Shown here piece by piece: positions 41,978 through 50,188 of a stretch of DNA of 64,000 bases. Positions within the stretch are counted from its first letter, which is position 1. Each line of letters begins with the position of its first letter. Source of the stretch: Verrucomicrobiaceae bacterium (GTDB taxonomy: Bacteria > Verrucomicrobiota > Verrucomicrobiia > Verrucomicrobiales > Verrucomicrobiaceae). Location of the stretch: assembly GCA_024232965.1 (NCBI GenBank), contig JACKQF010000003.1:861127-925126 (forward strand). The letters run 5' to 3'. Below the pieces are notes generated by a model. That model ran no database searches and was not told where the DNA came from. It saw nothing but the letters and a program-made list of their open reading frames with translations. The position numbers and the translations under genes are program-made.

Positions 41978-44062
41978 ATGATTGGAAAGCCATCTACCAC
42001 CAGCCTGGGCCTCTGCCTGTTTGTCGCGATTTGTTTCGGTCCTACCCGGTCATTTGCACAGGACTCTGACACGGGTGTGGCCCCCCTCGTTCTGAAAGCA
42101 GAACCGATCAGCGATGAACCGGTCGCACCGCCAAAGGTGGAGCCCAAGCCCGATCTCAAGGCCACCTGGCAGACGCAAAAAGAAGCACGCACCCTGATCC
42201 TGACGGTTCCTGCGCCACGTGGGCAGATTGTGGATCGCAATGGCGTCCCGCTGGCGCAAAACCGGGTGGTGTATCAATTGGGGCTGACCTTTCCCTTCAT
42301 GAAGGATGCGACAAAGGCGCAGATCCTGGAGTTCGCACACGACCAAATCGCCAAGGCCAACAAGATTCTCGGTAAATCCTGGAAGCTGGATGATGAAGAC
42401 ATGGTGCAGCACTACAACAATCGCCGCTGGCTGCCGCTGGTGTTTTCGATTGAGGATGGATTGAATGTTGAACTCTCCAACGATGAGCAGGAGATGATCA
42501 AGCCCCTGCTGGACAAGGGCCTTGTGCTCCAGCCCGCCTACCAGCGCTACTACCCGCGGCAGGACACGGCCTGCCACATCATTGGTTATGCGGGGAAGAC
42601 ACGCCGCTTGCCCACTGGGCCAATCCAAGAAGGGGATCCTCTTTTTGAAGAACTGGAAGGTCGTGAAGGGCTGGAGCTGACCTTTGAGTCCGACCTGCGT
42701 GGCACCGCCGGATCGGTGAATATCCTCTACAGCCCGGATGGAAAGCGACTGGCTGAAGAGACCCTGCGTCGTCCTGTCCCTGGGCGGAACGTCGTCACGA
42801 CCATCGATTACAACATCCAGAAGTACTGCGAGAACGCCCTCAAAAAGGGGGCTCCCAGAGGTGGTGCCTATGTGATCATGGACATTCGCACTGGGGACAT
42901 CCTGGCCATGGCCTCCAATCCAGGGTATGACCTGAACCAATTCATTCCCGGCATCCATCCGGAGGCTTACAAGAAGCTGCTCGAAGACAAAAAACTACCG
43001 CTCTTTGCGCGTTCATTCCGGGGGCAGTATCCGCCAGCATCGACGTTCAAGATCGTCACGGCGCTCGGGGCGTTGAACAGCACCAAGGTCACATCACGCA
43101 CCAGCTACGATTGTGACAATGCGCTGACCATCGGCGACCGCGTCTTCCGCAACTGGAACAAGAATGGTGAGGGATCAATGAACGTAATCACCGCCATCAA
43201 GCGCTCCTGCAATACGTGGTTCTACCAAGCGGCGCTGACGGCGGGTTCGGATTCGATATTGAACATGGCCCTGCACATGGGCTTCGGCGAACGCACAGGT
43301 ATTCCGCTCAATGCGGAGGCATCGGGCTTTGTGCCGACCAACGCCTACATGATGCAGCATGAGGGGCACAAATTGTCGCAAGGGGATCTGGCCAATATCA
43401 GCATCGGGCAGGGCCGGGTGCTGGCGACTCCGTTGCAGGTCTGCCAGTGCATGGCGGCTCTGGCGGATGGTGTTGAAATGAAACAACCTCGTCTCGTGAA
43501 ACAAATTCAGGACGTGAGCGATCGCGTCGTCATGGCCACAGAAGTTTCCGTGAAACGCCGGGTAGACCTGAATGCGGATGACCGCAGTGTTGTCGTCAAA
43601 GGGATGGTGGCCGTGGTCTCCGGCGATAACGGCACCGGCCGGGCGGCGGACATCAAGTATGCGCAGATCGCGGGTAAAACGGGGACGGCGCAGTGGAAGC
43701 CTGCTGAGGACCGAAACCTCGCCTGGTTTACTGGATTCTTACCCGCCAACAATCCTGTCTACGCCTTTGCGGTCGTTTATGAAGGCTCGCCTGGGGAGAA
43801 TGTCTCTGGGGGCAAAATCGCTGCGCCAATGGTGGCCGAAGTGTTCGAGAAGATTTTTGAGAAAGCCTCACCCGACGATCCGCTGGTCCTGGCGATGAAG
43901 GACATCCCAAAAGCCATGGAGGTGGATGAGGGAGAGCAGGATGCCGTGGAAGGTGGCGATGTGCCGACCGCGCAACCCGTGGAACAAGTCGCCCCCGCAC
44001 AACCTGCGGATCAACCGAAGAAGGGGCTCAAAGGCTTCTTCAAGAAGCTGTTCGGCAATTGA
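41978..44062 (+). CDS. mrdA: Penicillin-binding protein 2-type transpeptidase
   Basis: 694 residues. An N-terminal hydrophobic segment (LGLCLFVAICFGPTRSFA) looks like a signal peptide or anchor. The PBP dimerisation-type region holds RGQIVDRNGVPLAQN and TLILTVPAP. The transpeptidase domain has the SxxK motif in PASTFK (S355, K358), SxN in RSCNTW (S410, N412) and KTG in AGKTGTAQW (K567). It cross-links peptidoglycan, probably during elongation as in PBP2, in the periplasm. Its C-terminus ends with a basic tail (KKGLKGFFKKLFGN). No RodA gene is adjacent. The sulfatase gene converges on it six bases away. Confidence 0.9.
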   Translation: MIGKPSTTSLGLCLFVAICFGPTRSFAQDSDTGVAPLVLKAEPISDEPVAPPKVEPKPDLKATWQTQKEARTLILTVPAPRGQIVDRNGVPLAQNRVVYQLGLTFPFMKDATKAQILEFAHDQIAKANKILGKSWKLDDEDMVQHYNNRRWLPLVFSIEDGLNVELSNDEQEMIKPLLDKGLVLQPAYQRYYPRQDTACHIIGYAGKTRRLPTGPIQEGDPLFEELEGREGLELTFESDLRGTAGSVNILYSPDGKRLAEETLRRPVPGRNVVTTIDYNIQKYCENALKKGAPRGGAYVIMDIRTGDILAMASNPGYDLNQFIPGIHPEAYKKLLEDKKLPLFARSFRGQYPPASTFKIVTALGALNSTKVTSRTSYDCDNALTIGDRVFRNWNKNGEGSMNVITAIKRSCNTWFYQAALTAGSDSILNMALHMGFGERTGIPLNAEASGFVPTNAYMMQHEGHKLSQGDLANISIGQGRVLATPLQVCQCMAALADGVEMKQPRLVKQIQDVSDRVVMATEVSVKRRVDLNADDRSVVVKGMVAVVSGDNGTGRAADIKYAQIAGKTGTAQWKPAEDRNLAWFTGFLPANNPVYAFAVVYEGSPGENVSGGKIAAPMVAEVFEKIFEKASPDDPLVLAMKDIPKAMEVDEGEQDAVEGGDVPTAQPVEQVAPAQPADQPKKGLKGFFKKLFGN

Positions 44063-44068
44063 GCCAAC

Positions 44069-45502
44069 TCAAAAGTCTCTGAACGGGCCGCGCGGTTCTG
44101 CCTGATTCATATCAGTCACCCACTCATCAAACAGCCCGCGCATCTGCTTCAAGAGGGCAGGCTGCGAGGAGATGAGGTTTTCTTTTTCGCCAAGGTCGTG
44201 TTCCAGATCGAATAGATACTCTTCCTTGGGCGTGCGGATCCATTTGTAGTGCTGCCAGCGGACGGCCTGATCTCCCTGGCGAACCCATGTCATGCGATCG
44301 CGTGGGGAAGGTTTGCCATCGGCAATCACAGGGAGCATGTCATGGCCATCGAGTTTGTGCCCCGCAGGAGCCGTCGCGCCCGTGGCGGCTAGGATGGTGG
44401 GGACCACTTCCAGCGAGGTTAGGAACTCATCGCTGACCTTGCCTGCCGGCACATGCCCTGGCCAGCGGATGATGCAGGGCACGCGAACGCCGCCTTCGAA
44501 CATCTGGGACTTGTGGCCGCGCAATGGTTCGTTATCCGCCCCGCCCGAGCCGCCATTGTCAGAGAAAAAGATCACCAGCGTATTCTCCGCCTTGTGATGT
44601 TGGTCCAGCCATTCGAGCACTCGCCCAATGTTCGCATCCATGCAGGTGAGCGCTGCGCGGTAGTCGCGCTGTCTGGCCTCCGGCGTGGGAGTGAGCGCCT
44701 TCTTCCCGTAGCGCGATTTTTCCATGAACTCTTTCTCCACAGGCGGATACATTGCCTTGTATTCGTCGGGTGCCTGCACGGTGCCGCGGATCTTCGGGTC
44801 CAGTGCTGATGACCCGTGTGGCGCATTGAAGGGAAGATAAAGGAGGAAGGGTTGATCGCCCGAGGACTCCATGAAGGCCAGAGCCTCGCGGCCAAACAGG
44901 TCGGTGCAGTAGGTGCCTTTGTCTTCGTTGGTTGGCACGTTATCGCGATACATCGACGGAACTCCATAGCGTTCATGGGTGAAGTAGTCGATCCCGGTAT
45001 TCACGAAGCCGTAGAACTTGTCAAAGCCACGCTGCAGGGGCAGGTATCGCTTGAGGGAGCCGAGATCCCATTTGCCAAAAATGGCCGAGCGATAGCCCGC
45101 AGGCTTGAGCAGTGCAGGGAGGATGCGTTCCCTCTCATCCATTCCGCCGATGCGTTCAAAGCTGACCTCATACTCTTCCGGTGGATATTTGTAGCCAAAG
45201 TCCGGGGCCTCATTGCGGATCATGTCTGAGATGCCATTGCGCTGCGGATACCGACCCGTGAGAAAGGCAGCCCGTGAAGGTGTGCAGGCGGGCCAGGCGA
45301 CGTAAAAGCTGGAGAGCCGAGTGCCTTCTTTGGCTAGACGATCCAGATTGGGTGTCTTGATGTCCGGATTCAGGCAGCCGAGATCGTTGTAGCCTTGGTC
45401 GTCGGAAACGATCAGCACCACATTGGGCGGCGTGGCATGGACGGTTGGGCTACAGAGAAAAGCAATCGCGGCGAGCAGGGAGATCGGGATATGGAGTCGC
45501 AT
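44069..45502 (-). CDS. Secreted sulfatase (arylsulfatase type)
   Basis: 477 residues with a signal peptide (LHIPISLLAAIAFLCSPTVHA). Active-site motifs are NVVLIVSDDQGYNDLGC and ACTPSRAAFLTGR, in which C73 would become formylglycine (CxPSR pattern). Further family landmarks are a middle FFSDNGGSGG and the metal-binding RGHKSQMFEGGVRVPCIIRWPG. It would remove sulfate esters from a glycan or other substrate in the periplasm. Maturation needs a formylglycine-generating enzyme, not in the window. It is convergent with the PBP gene and divergent from the aldolase gene. Confidence 0.92.
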   Translation of the reverse strand: MRLHIPISLLAAIAFLCSPTVHATPPNVVLIVSDDQGYNDLGCLNPDIKTPNLDRLAKEGTRLSSFYVAWPACTPSRAAFLTGRYPQRNGISDMIRNEAPDFGYKYPPEEYEVSFERIGGMDERERILPALLKPAGYRSAIFGKWDLGSLKRYLPLQRGFDKFYGFVNTGIDYFTHERYGVPSMYRDNVPTNEDKGTYCTDLFGREALAFMESSGDQPFLLYLPFNAPHGSSALDPKIRGTVQAPDEYKAMYPPVEKEFMEKSRYGKKALTPTPEARQRDYRAALTCMDANIGRVLEWLDQHHKAENTLVIFFSDNGGSGGADNEPLRGHKSQMFEGGVRVPCIIRWPGHVPAGKVSDEFLTSLEVVPTILAATGATAPAGHKLDGHDMLPVIADGKPSPRDRMTWVRQGDQAVRWQHYKWIRTPKEEYLFDLEHDLGEKENLISSQPALLKQMRGLFDEWVTDMNQAEPRGPFRDF

Positions 45503-45571
45503 GGAAAGGAAACGCAGTTGCTAGGTTCTGCTTTACACCCGGTTGTCCTAGGGCATGGATGAACCAAACCC

Positions 45572-46366
45572 ATGACTAGACAAGAAAACCTCGATCTCTT
45601 CTTCCGCGGCGGCAAAACCGTCATTCTTCCCATTGATCACGGCGTCGCCATTCCCGTCCCCGGACTGGAAGACCCGATGGCCATGATTGAGCAAACGATC
45701 CCGTATGTGGACGGCTATGTGGTGAATCTGGGCGTCGTTATTCGCTCTGCCAATATGTTGGAAGGCAAGGGCGTCTGCCTGCGCACCGATATCTACAACA
45801 CCCGCACCGAAGGCCCCGGCGCAGGCACCATCAATGTCTTCGGCATCGAGGAGGCAGAAATGATCGGAGCCAACGCGGTGATGAACATGCTTTACACTGG
45901 TGGTGCGGACGAGCAGGTGAACTTCCAAGAGTGCGCTGATTTGATTCGGATGGGCATGGACTCCGAGGTGCCGGTGATCCTTGAGGCCCTGCCAGTTGGC
46001 CTAGGCCAGCCCGCCCACTATACCGTGGAAAAGGTGCAGTTTGCAGCGCGCCTCGCGGCTGAGCTCGGCGCTGACGTCGTAAAGGTGCCCTATCCGACGG
46101 GCGCGACGGTGGACGACTTCCGCAAGGTGGTGGAGGGGACCTTCATCCCGGTCATCATCCTCGGTGGTGCGGCGATGGGCGACGACGCAGGCCTTCTAAA
46201 GATGGTGGAAGATGCCATGACCGCTGGTGCAGCAGGCATCGCGATTGGACGCAATGTCTGGCAGCACAAAAACCCAGCGCTGATTGCTCGCAGTCTGGCG
46301 GGCGTCGTTCATCAAGACATGTCCGCGCTTGAGGCACTCGCTTTGCTCAAGGAACCGCTGCGCTGA
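45572..46366 (+). CDS. Class I aldolase of the DhnA/FbaB type
   Basis: 264 residues. Landmarks are VILPIDHGVAIPVPGLEDP, GYVVNLGVVIRSA, VILEALPVGLGQP, and VVKVPYPTGATVDD, where K171 is the candidate Schiff-base lysine; also VIILGGAAMGDDAGLLKMVEDAM and GAAGIAIGRNVWQH near the C-terminus. This is the DhnA-type class I aldolase family, which includes archaeal and bacterial fructose-bisphosphate aldolases and related enzymes. A fructose-1,6-bisphosphate substrate is likely but not proven. It is cytoplasmic. It starts 69 bases from the divergent sulfatase gene. Confidence 0.88.
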   Translation: MTRQENLDLFFRGGKTVILPIDHGVAIPVPGLEDPMAMIEQTIPYVDGYVVNLGVVIRSANMLEGKGVCLRTDIYNTRTEGPGAGTINVFGIEEAEMIGANAVMNMLYTGGADEQVNFQECADLIRMGMDSEVPVILEALPVGLGQPAHYTVEKVQFAARLAAELGADVVKVPYPTGATVDDFRKVVEGTFIPVIILGGAAMGDDAGLLKMVEDAMTAGAAGIAIGRNVWQHKNPALIARSLAGVVHQDMSALEALALLKEPLR

Positions 46367-46401
46367 ATCGAAAAGTCAGTGCCACTCGTATCGTTGACTG
46401 C

Positions 46402-47052
46402 ATGATGAAAAGAAACTGGATCCTCATTCTCGCAGCGCTGGCCCCGGTCTCGGGTCTCCACGCGGAACCGCAGAACTTTGCCTTCGATTGCGAAGCATGG
46501 CAGGCCGGCGAGCCTCCCAAAGAAGACGTCTATGTCGTTGAAGGTAAATTTGCCGTGACCGCAGTCTCTGGAAACAAGGTGCTGCAAATCGATCCGGCAG
46601 AATTGGTCGATGCGACGGCGCAGTTGGCTGTCTCCGGCGCAGGTCCAGCTACTGTTCATGCCAAGATCTTCGCCAGCAAGGCGGGGCGCAGCTATCCGCG
46701 CTTCGGCGTCGGCGTGCATGGAATGAGCGGTCACCGCTTGATGATGAATCCTGCGCGCAAAGTCGTGGAACTCATGAAGGGTGACGAAGTCATTACGAGT
46801 GCCCCGATTGCCTGGACCTCCGATGCCTGGGTGAACCTGAAACTTGAAGCCACCAAGGGGGAGGGCGATACCTGGAAGATCGCTGGCAAGGTCTGGGCTG
46901 CGGATGCCATGGAGCCCGCTGAACCAACGGTGACGGCCGATGATGCAAAGCTCAAAGGGCAGGGTAAAGTCTCCATCTGGGGTGCTCCCTACTCGGGCAC
47001 TCCGATCCTGTTTGACGAGCTGAAGGTGCAGGTCGAGATCGCACCAAAGTGA
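46402..47052 (+). CDS. Secreted hypothetical protein, possible lectin-like fold
   Basis: 216 residues with a signal peptide (MKRNWILILAALAPVSGLHA). The mature part is beta-rich: EPQNFAFDCEAWQAGEPPKEDVYVVEGKFAV, VLQIDPAELVDATAQLAV, ATVHAKIFASKAGRSYPRFGVGVHG, and ILFDELKVQVEIAP at the end. Such patterns resemble concanavalin-like or DUF1080-type domains common in PVC secreted proteins, but I cannot name the family with confidence. It starts 35 bases after the aldolase gene, and the end overlaps a possible GTG start of the small gene that follows. Confidence 0.65.
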   Translation: MMKRNWILILAALAPVSGLHAEPQNFAFDCEAWQAGEPPKEDVYVVEGKFAVTAVSGNKVLQIDPAELVDATAQLAVSGAGPATVHAKIFASKAGRSYPRFGVGVHGMSGHRLMMNPARKVVELMKGDEVITSAPIAWTSDAWVNLKLEATKGEGDTWKIAGKVWAADAMEPAEPTVTADDAKLKGQGKVSIWGAPYSGTPILFDELKVQVEIAPK

Positions 47053-47075
47053 TTGTCCCCGTTCCAAAAGCCCCC

Positions 47076-47387
47076 ATGATTTTCCCAGAACAAATTGAAG
47101 CCATTGGCGATGAGATCGCGATCCGTTGGAACGACGGCAGTGAAGACTACCTCCAAATGGAGCGTCTCCGTGCCTGGTCTCCCAGCGCTGAAAACATGGG
47201 GGAGCGCGATCTCGTTGGACGCCAGATCGGCGGTCATGACGGACCGCAGTCTTTTCCTGGCGTGACCGTTCGTGGCTGGAACAAGGTGGGCGGTTACGCC
47301 ATTCAGTTTCAGTTCAGCGACGGTCACAACACTGGCCTTTACTCCTTCGATTACTTGAAGAAGCTCGGCCAGATGGCTCGCGAATAG
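47076..47387 (+). CDS. DUF971 (gamma-butyrobetaine hydroxylase N-terminal-like) protein
   Basis: 103 residues from the ATG at 47076. The sequence FPEQIEAIGDEIAIRWNDGSEDYLQMERLRAWSPS and GYAIQFQFSDGHNTGLYSFDYLKKLG match the short DUF971 family. In other proteins this fold is the N-terminal, iron-binding region of trimethyllysine/gamma-butyrobetaine dioxygenases, but stand-alone members have no clear function. Key features are the early WNDGS and the late FSDGHNTGLYSFDYL. A GTG at 47049, overlapping the preceding stop codon, is a less likely start. Predicted soluble, cytoplasmic. Confidence 0.8.
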   Translation: MIFPEQIEAIGDEIAIRWNDGSEDYLQMERLRAWSPSAENMGERDLVGRQIGGHDGPQSFPGVTVRGWNKVGGYAIQFQFSDGHNTGLYSFDYLKKLGQMARE

Positions 47388-47398
47388 TCTGGGCGGAA

Positions 47399-48523
47399 TC
47401 AGTTCGGCAGAGCGATGACTTCAAGGCTCTGTTTGCCGTCGGTCTCGCGCAAAACTACGGCCTCAGAGGTGCCTAGTTTGTCCACTTGGAGCGCCCCAAA
47501 GAGCGCATCCACGATCTCCATGCCTTTGGGGCCTTGGGTGGCTTTCACGTCACGACGTGGCGCATTTTTGTTGGTCTTCGCTTCGTCGGCTCCGTCCAGG
47601 TAATCCATGTCCACCCGCGCTGCCCAAAATGCGCTGGGGCCGAACAGATTCTTTTGGAACCGTTGAGTGTGCACCACCAGCCAGTCTTTACCGGACTTGT
47701 CCTGATAGCTGAAGAGGTCCAGAGGGCGATTGCCTGAGCCTAGTTCCACCATGCTAACGCCTTTCACTTGGGCACCGCTCTGGATGTCATCGACACGAAA
47801 TTTGGCGACGGGAGTGCAGGCAAAGGCTCCAACCACGAATTGTCCTTCGTCGGTGTGGTAGGGAATGAAGCTCTGGATCGGTGCCTTTGTTTCCCAGCGA
47901 TTGTGGGCCACGTGATAGGTCTCTGCACTGAAAACGGATGCAGTCGCCCCATGCTTGATAGGCACCGGAAGCGTGAAGATGCGGCTGGCAAACTCCTCAT
48001 TGCAGGTGCCACTTGCGAAGACCTTCTCGCCGTCAAAAGCCACGTCGGTGATGTTGGTCACTTTGCTGGTAGTGCCGCCGGGCAGGGTGACGCGCACCCA
48101 TTCCAAACCGCTCACATCCAAGGGGCTGATCTCTCCTTTGGCATCGACCACGACGACCAGCACCGCGTTGTCGGGCTTCCGCTGCACTGAAAGGTAAATC
48201 CGCCCGCTGGCCGGATTGACCGCGAGATCTTTGATCGTGACGTTTTCAGAAGTCGTGCCAAGCCCGGCCGCGACGCTGCCCGTCACGTCTGCGACGGGTT
48301 TCGTGAGTTTGTCAAAGGGGCCAGTATCCCCGGTACGGATTGCGACCACACTGGCGGTCGCGGGTTCAGCCAGGAGAAGCACTCCGTCCGTGGCAAAGGA
48401 GAGGGAGCTGATCGACTTGATCTCCAACCCGCCCTTTTGAACATCCGCTAAAAGATCGGCGCCCAAGGAAGACAGGGTGGTGCTGAAGAGAATGGCAAGA
48501 ACGGGGAGGAGATAAGTCTTCAT
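47399..48523 (-). CDS. Secreted beta-propeller-like hypothetical protein
   Basis: 374 residues. A signal peptide (YLLPVLAILFSTTLSSLGA) is followed by repeated beta-blade-like segments, e.g. IKSISSLSFATDGVLLLAEPATASVVAI, NVTIKDLAVNPASGRIYLSVQRKPDNAVLVVVVDAKGEI and VTNITDVAFDGEKVFASGTC. This pattern suggests a six- or seven-bladed propeller with a possible role in binding. Family not recognised. The gene is 18 bases after the upstream lipoprotein gene on the same strand, so they probably form one operon. Confidence 0.65.
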   Translation of the reverse strand: MKTYLLPVLAILFSTTLSSLGADLLADVQKGGLEIKSISSLSFATDGVLLLAEPATASVVAIRTGDTGPFDKLTKPVADVTGSVAAGLGTTSENVTIKDLAVNPASGRIYLSVQRKPDNAVLVVVVDAKGEISPLDVSGLEWVRVTLPGGTTSKVTNITDVAFDGEKVFASGTCNEEFASRIFTLPVPIKHGATASVFSAETYHVAHNRWETKAPIQSFIPYHTDEGQFVVGAFACTPVAKFRVDDIQSGAQVKGVSMVELGSGNRPLDLFSYQDKSGKDWLVVHTQRFQKNLFGPSAFWAARVDMDYLDGADEAKTNKNAPRRDVKATQGPKGMEIVDALFGALQVDKLGTSEAVVLRETDGKQSLEVIALPN

Positions 48524-48541
48524 GGTGTTTGGTGGTGGGAG

Positions 48542-49069
48542 TTAGCGACGGCAGGCTTGGGTGTAGAACTCATTGCCAACGCCCAGCGGCAAGCCGAGTT
48601 CGCCAACGAGATTGTAGAGCGCTGGCGTGTCAAAGTACTCGGGGAGACCGTCTGGCGTCTCGACGAACTTATTGCAGCCAAAGCACATTTCCAACACCGC
48701 GACGACCTCACCTTTTGCACCGTAAAACACAAAGGCGTGGTGAGGGCGATAGCAGGAGGTGCGCTTCAGTCGGGCGTGGGAGACCGTGATGGTCTGCATG
48801 AGGTGGCTGACCTGAGCCGGGCTCAAGGTGACGCCGTTCGGATCCATCACCCCTTTGTGCATGCGGCCATTAACGAAGAAGGAACCTTCCTTTTCAGCGG
48901 TGTAGTCGTAGCAATAGGCTTTGACGGTCTTGAATGATCTGCCAGGCCAGTTGACCTTCGTGCCGGGTGCGGGCGAGGCTTCGGCAAAGACGCCTTTATA
49001 GACAGAGCAAGAGCTCAGGGTGGAAATCAGGCCAATGGAGAGGGCGAGTACGGTGGATCGAAGGTTCAT
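48542..49069 (-). CDS. Hypothetical lipoprotein with paired cysteine motif
   Basis: 175 residues. The N-terminus is a lipoprotein signal (IGLISTLSSCSVY, lipobox LSSC, C21), implying an envelope-anchored protein. The conserved-looking core has HHAFVFYGAKGEVVAVLEMCFGCNKFVETPDG: the CxxC-type spacing (CFGC) and the preceding cysteine (SCYRPHH) could bind a metal or form a disulfide. I recall a similar unnamed motif in other bacterial proteins but cannot give the family. It heads a two-gene minus-strand operon with the propeller-like gene. Confidence 0.6.
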   Translation of the reverse strand: MNLRSTVLALSIGLISTLSSCSVYKGVFAEASPAPGTKVNWPGRSFKTVKAYCYDYTAEKEGSFFVNGRMHKGVMDPNGVTLSPAQVSHLMQTITVSHARLKRTSCYRPHHAFVFYGAKGEVVAVLEMCFGCNKFVETPDGLPEYFDTPALYNLVGELGLPLGVGNEFYTQACRR

Positions 49070-49188
49070 GGTGGTAGTTGGAACGAATAGCGCGCGCTGG
49101 CAAGACGTTCATACATCAGCACCGCCCGCATCGTCAATCAGCGAAAATCATTGGCAGCAGCAACCACAGGTAGGCGCCTGTATCGGGG

Positions 49189-50118
49189 CTACCGCTCAAT
49201 GCGGTCCAAACGGTGGATTTCCTTGGGAAGCTCCGCTTCCAGATATTCTAGGAGGCTTTTGACCCGCTGGGGCAAGTGCTCATGGGAGGCGTGGGCGATC
49301 TGTAGTTCGATGGGTTCGAGTTTCCACTCGGGCACAAGTTCAATCAACAGGCCTGCGGCAATGTCCCGGCCGGCCATCCATTCGGGAAGCATGGTGAATC
49401 CAGCCCCTTCGATGGCAGCCTCCCGCAGGGCGGTGACTGTATCCAACAGCATAACAGGGGCGAGCTTGAGCTTGGTTGTTTGGTTGTTGTGGACGAGGTC
49501 GACCCTGTCGCGCGAGAAAAAGTGTGGCTGCAAAATACCCAACCACGGCAGACGCTGAAGCTCTTCTGGCGTCTGGGGTAGGGGGTAATCACGCAGAACG
49601 GAGGGGGCAGCAACGAGCCGCCGATTGAGTTGTGCGATGTTTTTGACAGTGACCCGTCGGTCCGTCGTCGCACCGATCTGCACCCCGCAATCATACCCCT
49701 CTTTGATGAACTTGGTAGGGCGGTTGATGAGGTGCAGCTCTGTGGTGATGAGTGGATGCAGGCGTTGGAAACGCGATAGCACGCGGGAAACAATCCACTG
49801 GCCCACGTCGACGACGGATACGATTCGCAAGTGTCCCCGTAGCGTCCCACGGTCGCTTCGCAGTCGACGGCCCATCCGGTCTGCCAAGGTTAGCAACTCT
49901 TGAGCATCCGCTAGGAGGATGCGCCCTGCTTCGGTGAGACTCATGGTGTGTGTGTCACGTCGCAGCAGGGGGGCGCCGATCTGTGCCTCAAGGGCGGACA
50001 GATGTCGGCTCAGTGTTGGCTGGGCTAGGCCCAAAACTTTAGCGGCAGCGGATATGCTGCCGGAGGCGGCAATCTGTACGAACTCGCGAATTTGCTGGAG
50101 GTCATTCAGGTTAGTCAT
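49189..50118 (-). CDS. LysR-type transcriptional regulator
   Basis: 309 residues from the ATG at 50118; a longer start at 50190 would cover the divergent promoter. The N-terminal helix-turn-helix reads LQQIREFVQIAASGSISAAAKVLGLAQPTLSRHLSALEAQIGAPLLRR, the normal LysR form, followed by the effector-binding domain. It is divergent from the RND efflux operon (70-base gap), the usual placement for a regulator of that operon. The effector is unknown. A 119-base gap with no visible gene separates it from the lipoprotein gene. Confidence 0.93.
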   Translation of the reverse strand: MTNLNDLQQIREFVQIAASGSISAAAKVLGLAQPTLSRHLSALEAQIGAPLLRRDTHTMSLTEAGRILLADAQELLTLADRMGRRLRSDRGTLRGHLRIVSVVDVGQWIVSRVLSRFQRLHPLITTELHLINRPTKFIKEGYDCGVQIGATTDRRVTVKNIAQLNRRLVAAPSVLRDYPLPQTPEELQRLPWLGILQPHFFSRDRVDLVHNNQTTKLKLAPVMLLDTVTALREAAIEGAGFTMLPEWMAGRDIAAGLLIELVPEWKLEPIELQIAHASHEHLPQRVKSLLEYLEAELPKEIHRLDRIER

Positions 50119-50188
50119 GCGGAAATGGTATAGCAGATATGTCGTGAACGTACTGTTTTGTGATTCCGTCGATTCGTAATTAGTGGAC
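50119..50188. promoter_or_regulatory. Divergent promoter region between the LysR gene and the RND operon
   Basis: This 70-base interval separates the two divergent starts and is richer in A/T than its surroundings. It includes ATA-GCAGA-TAT (around 50130), a possible LysR T-N11-A-type half, but this is weak. The region probably carries both promoters and the regulator site. Confidence 0.35.
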
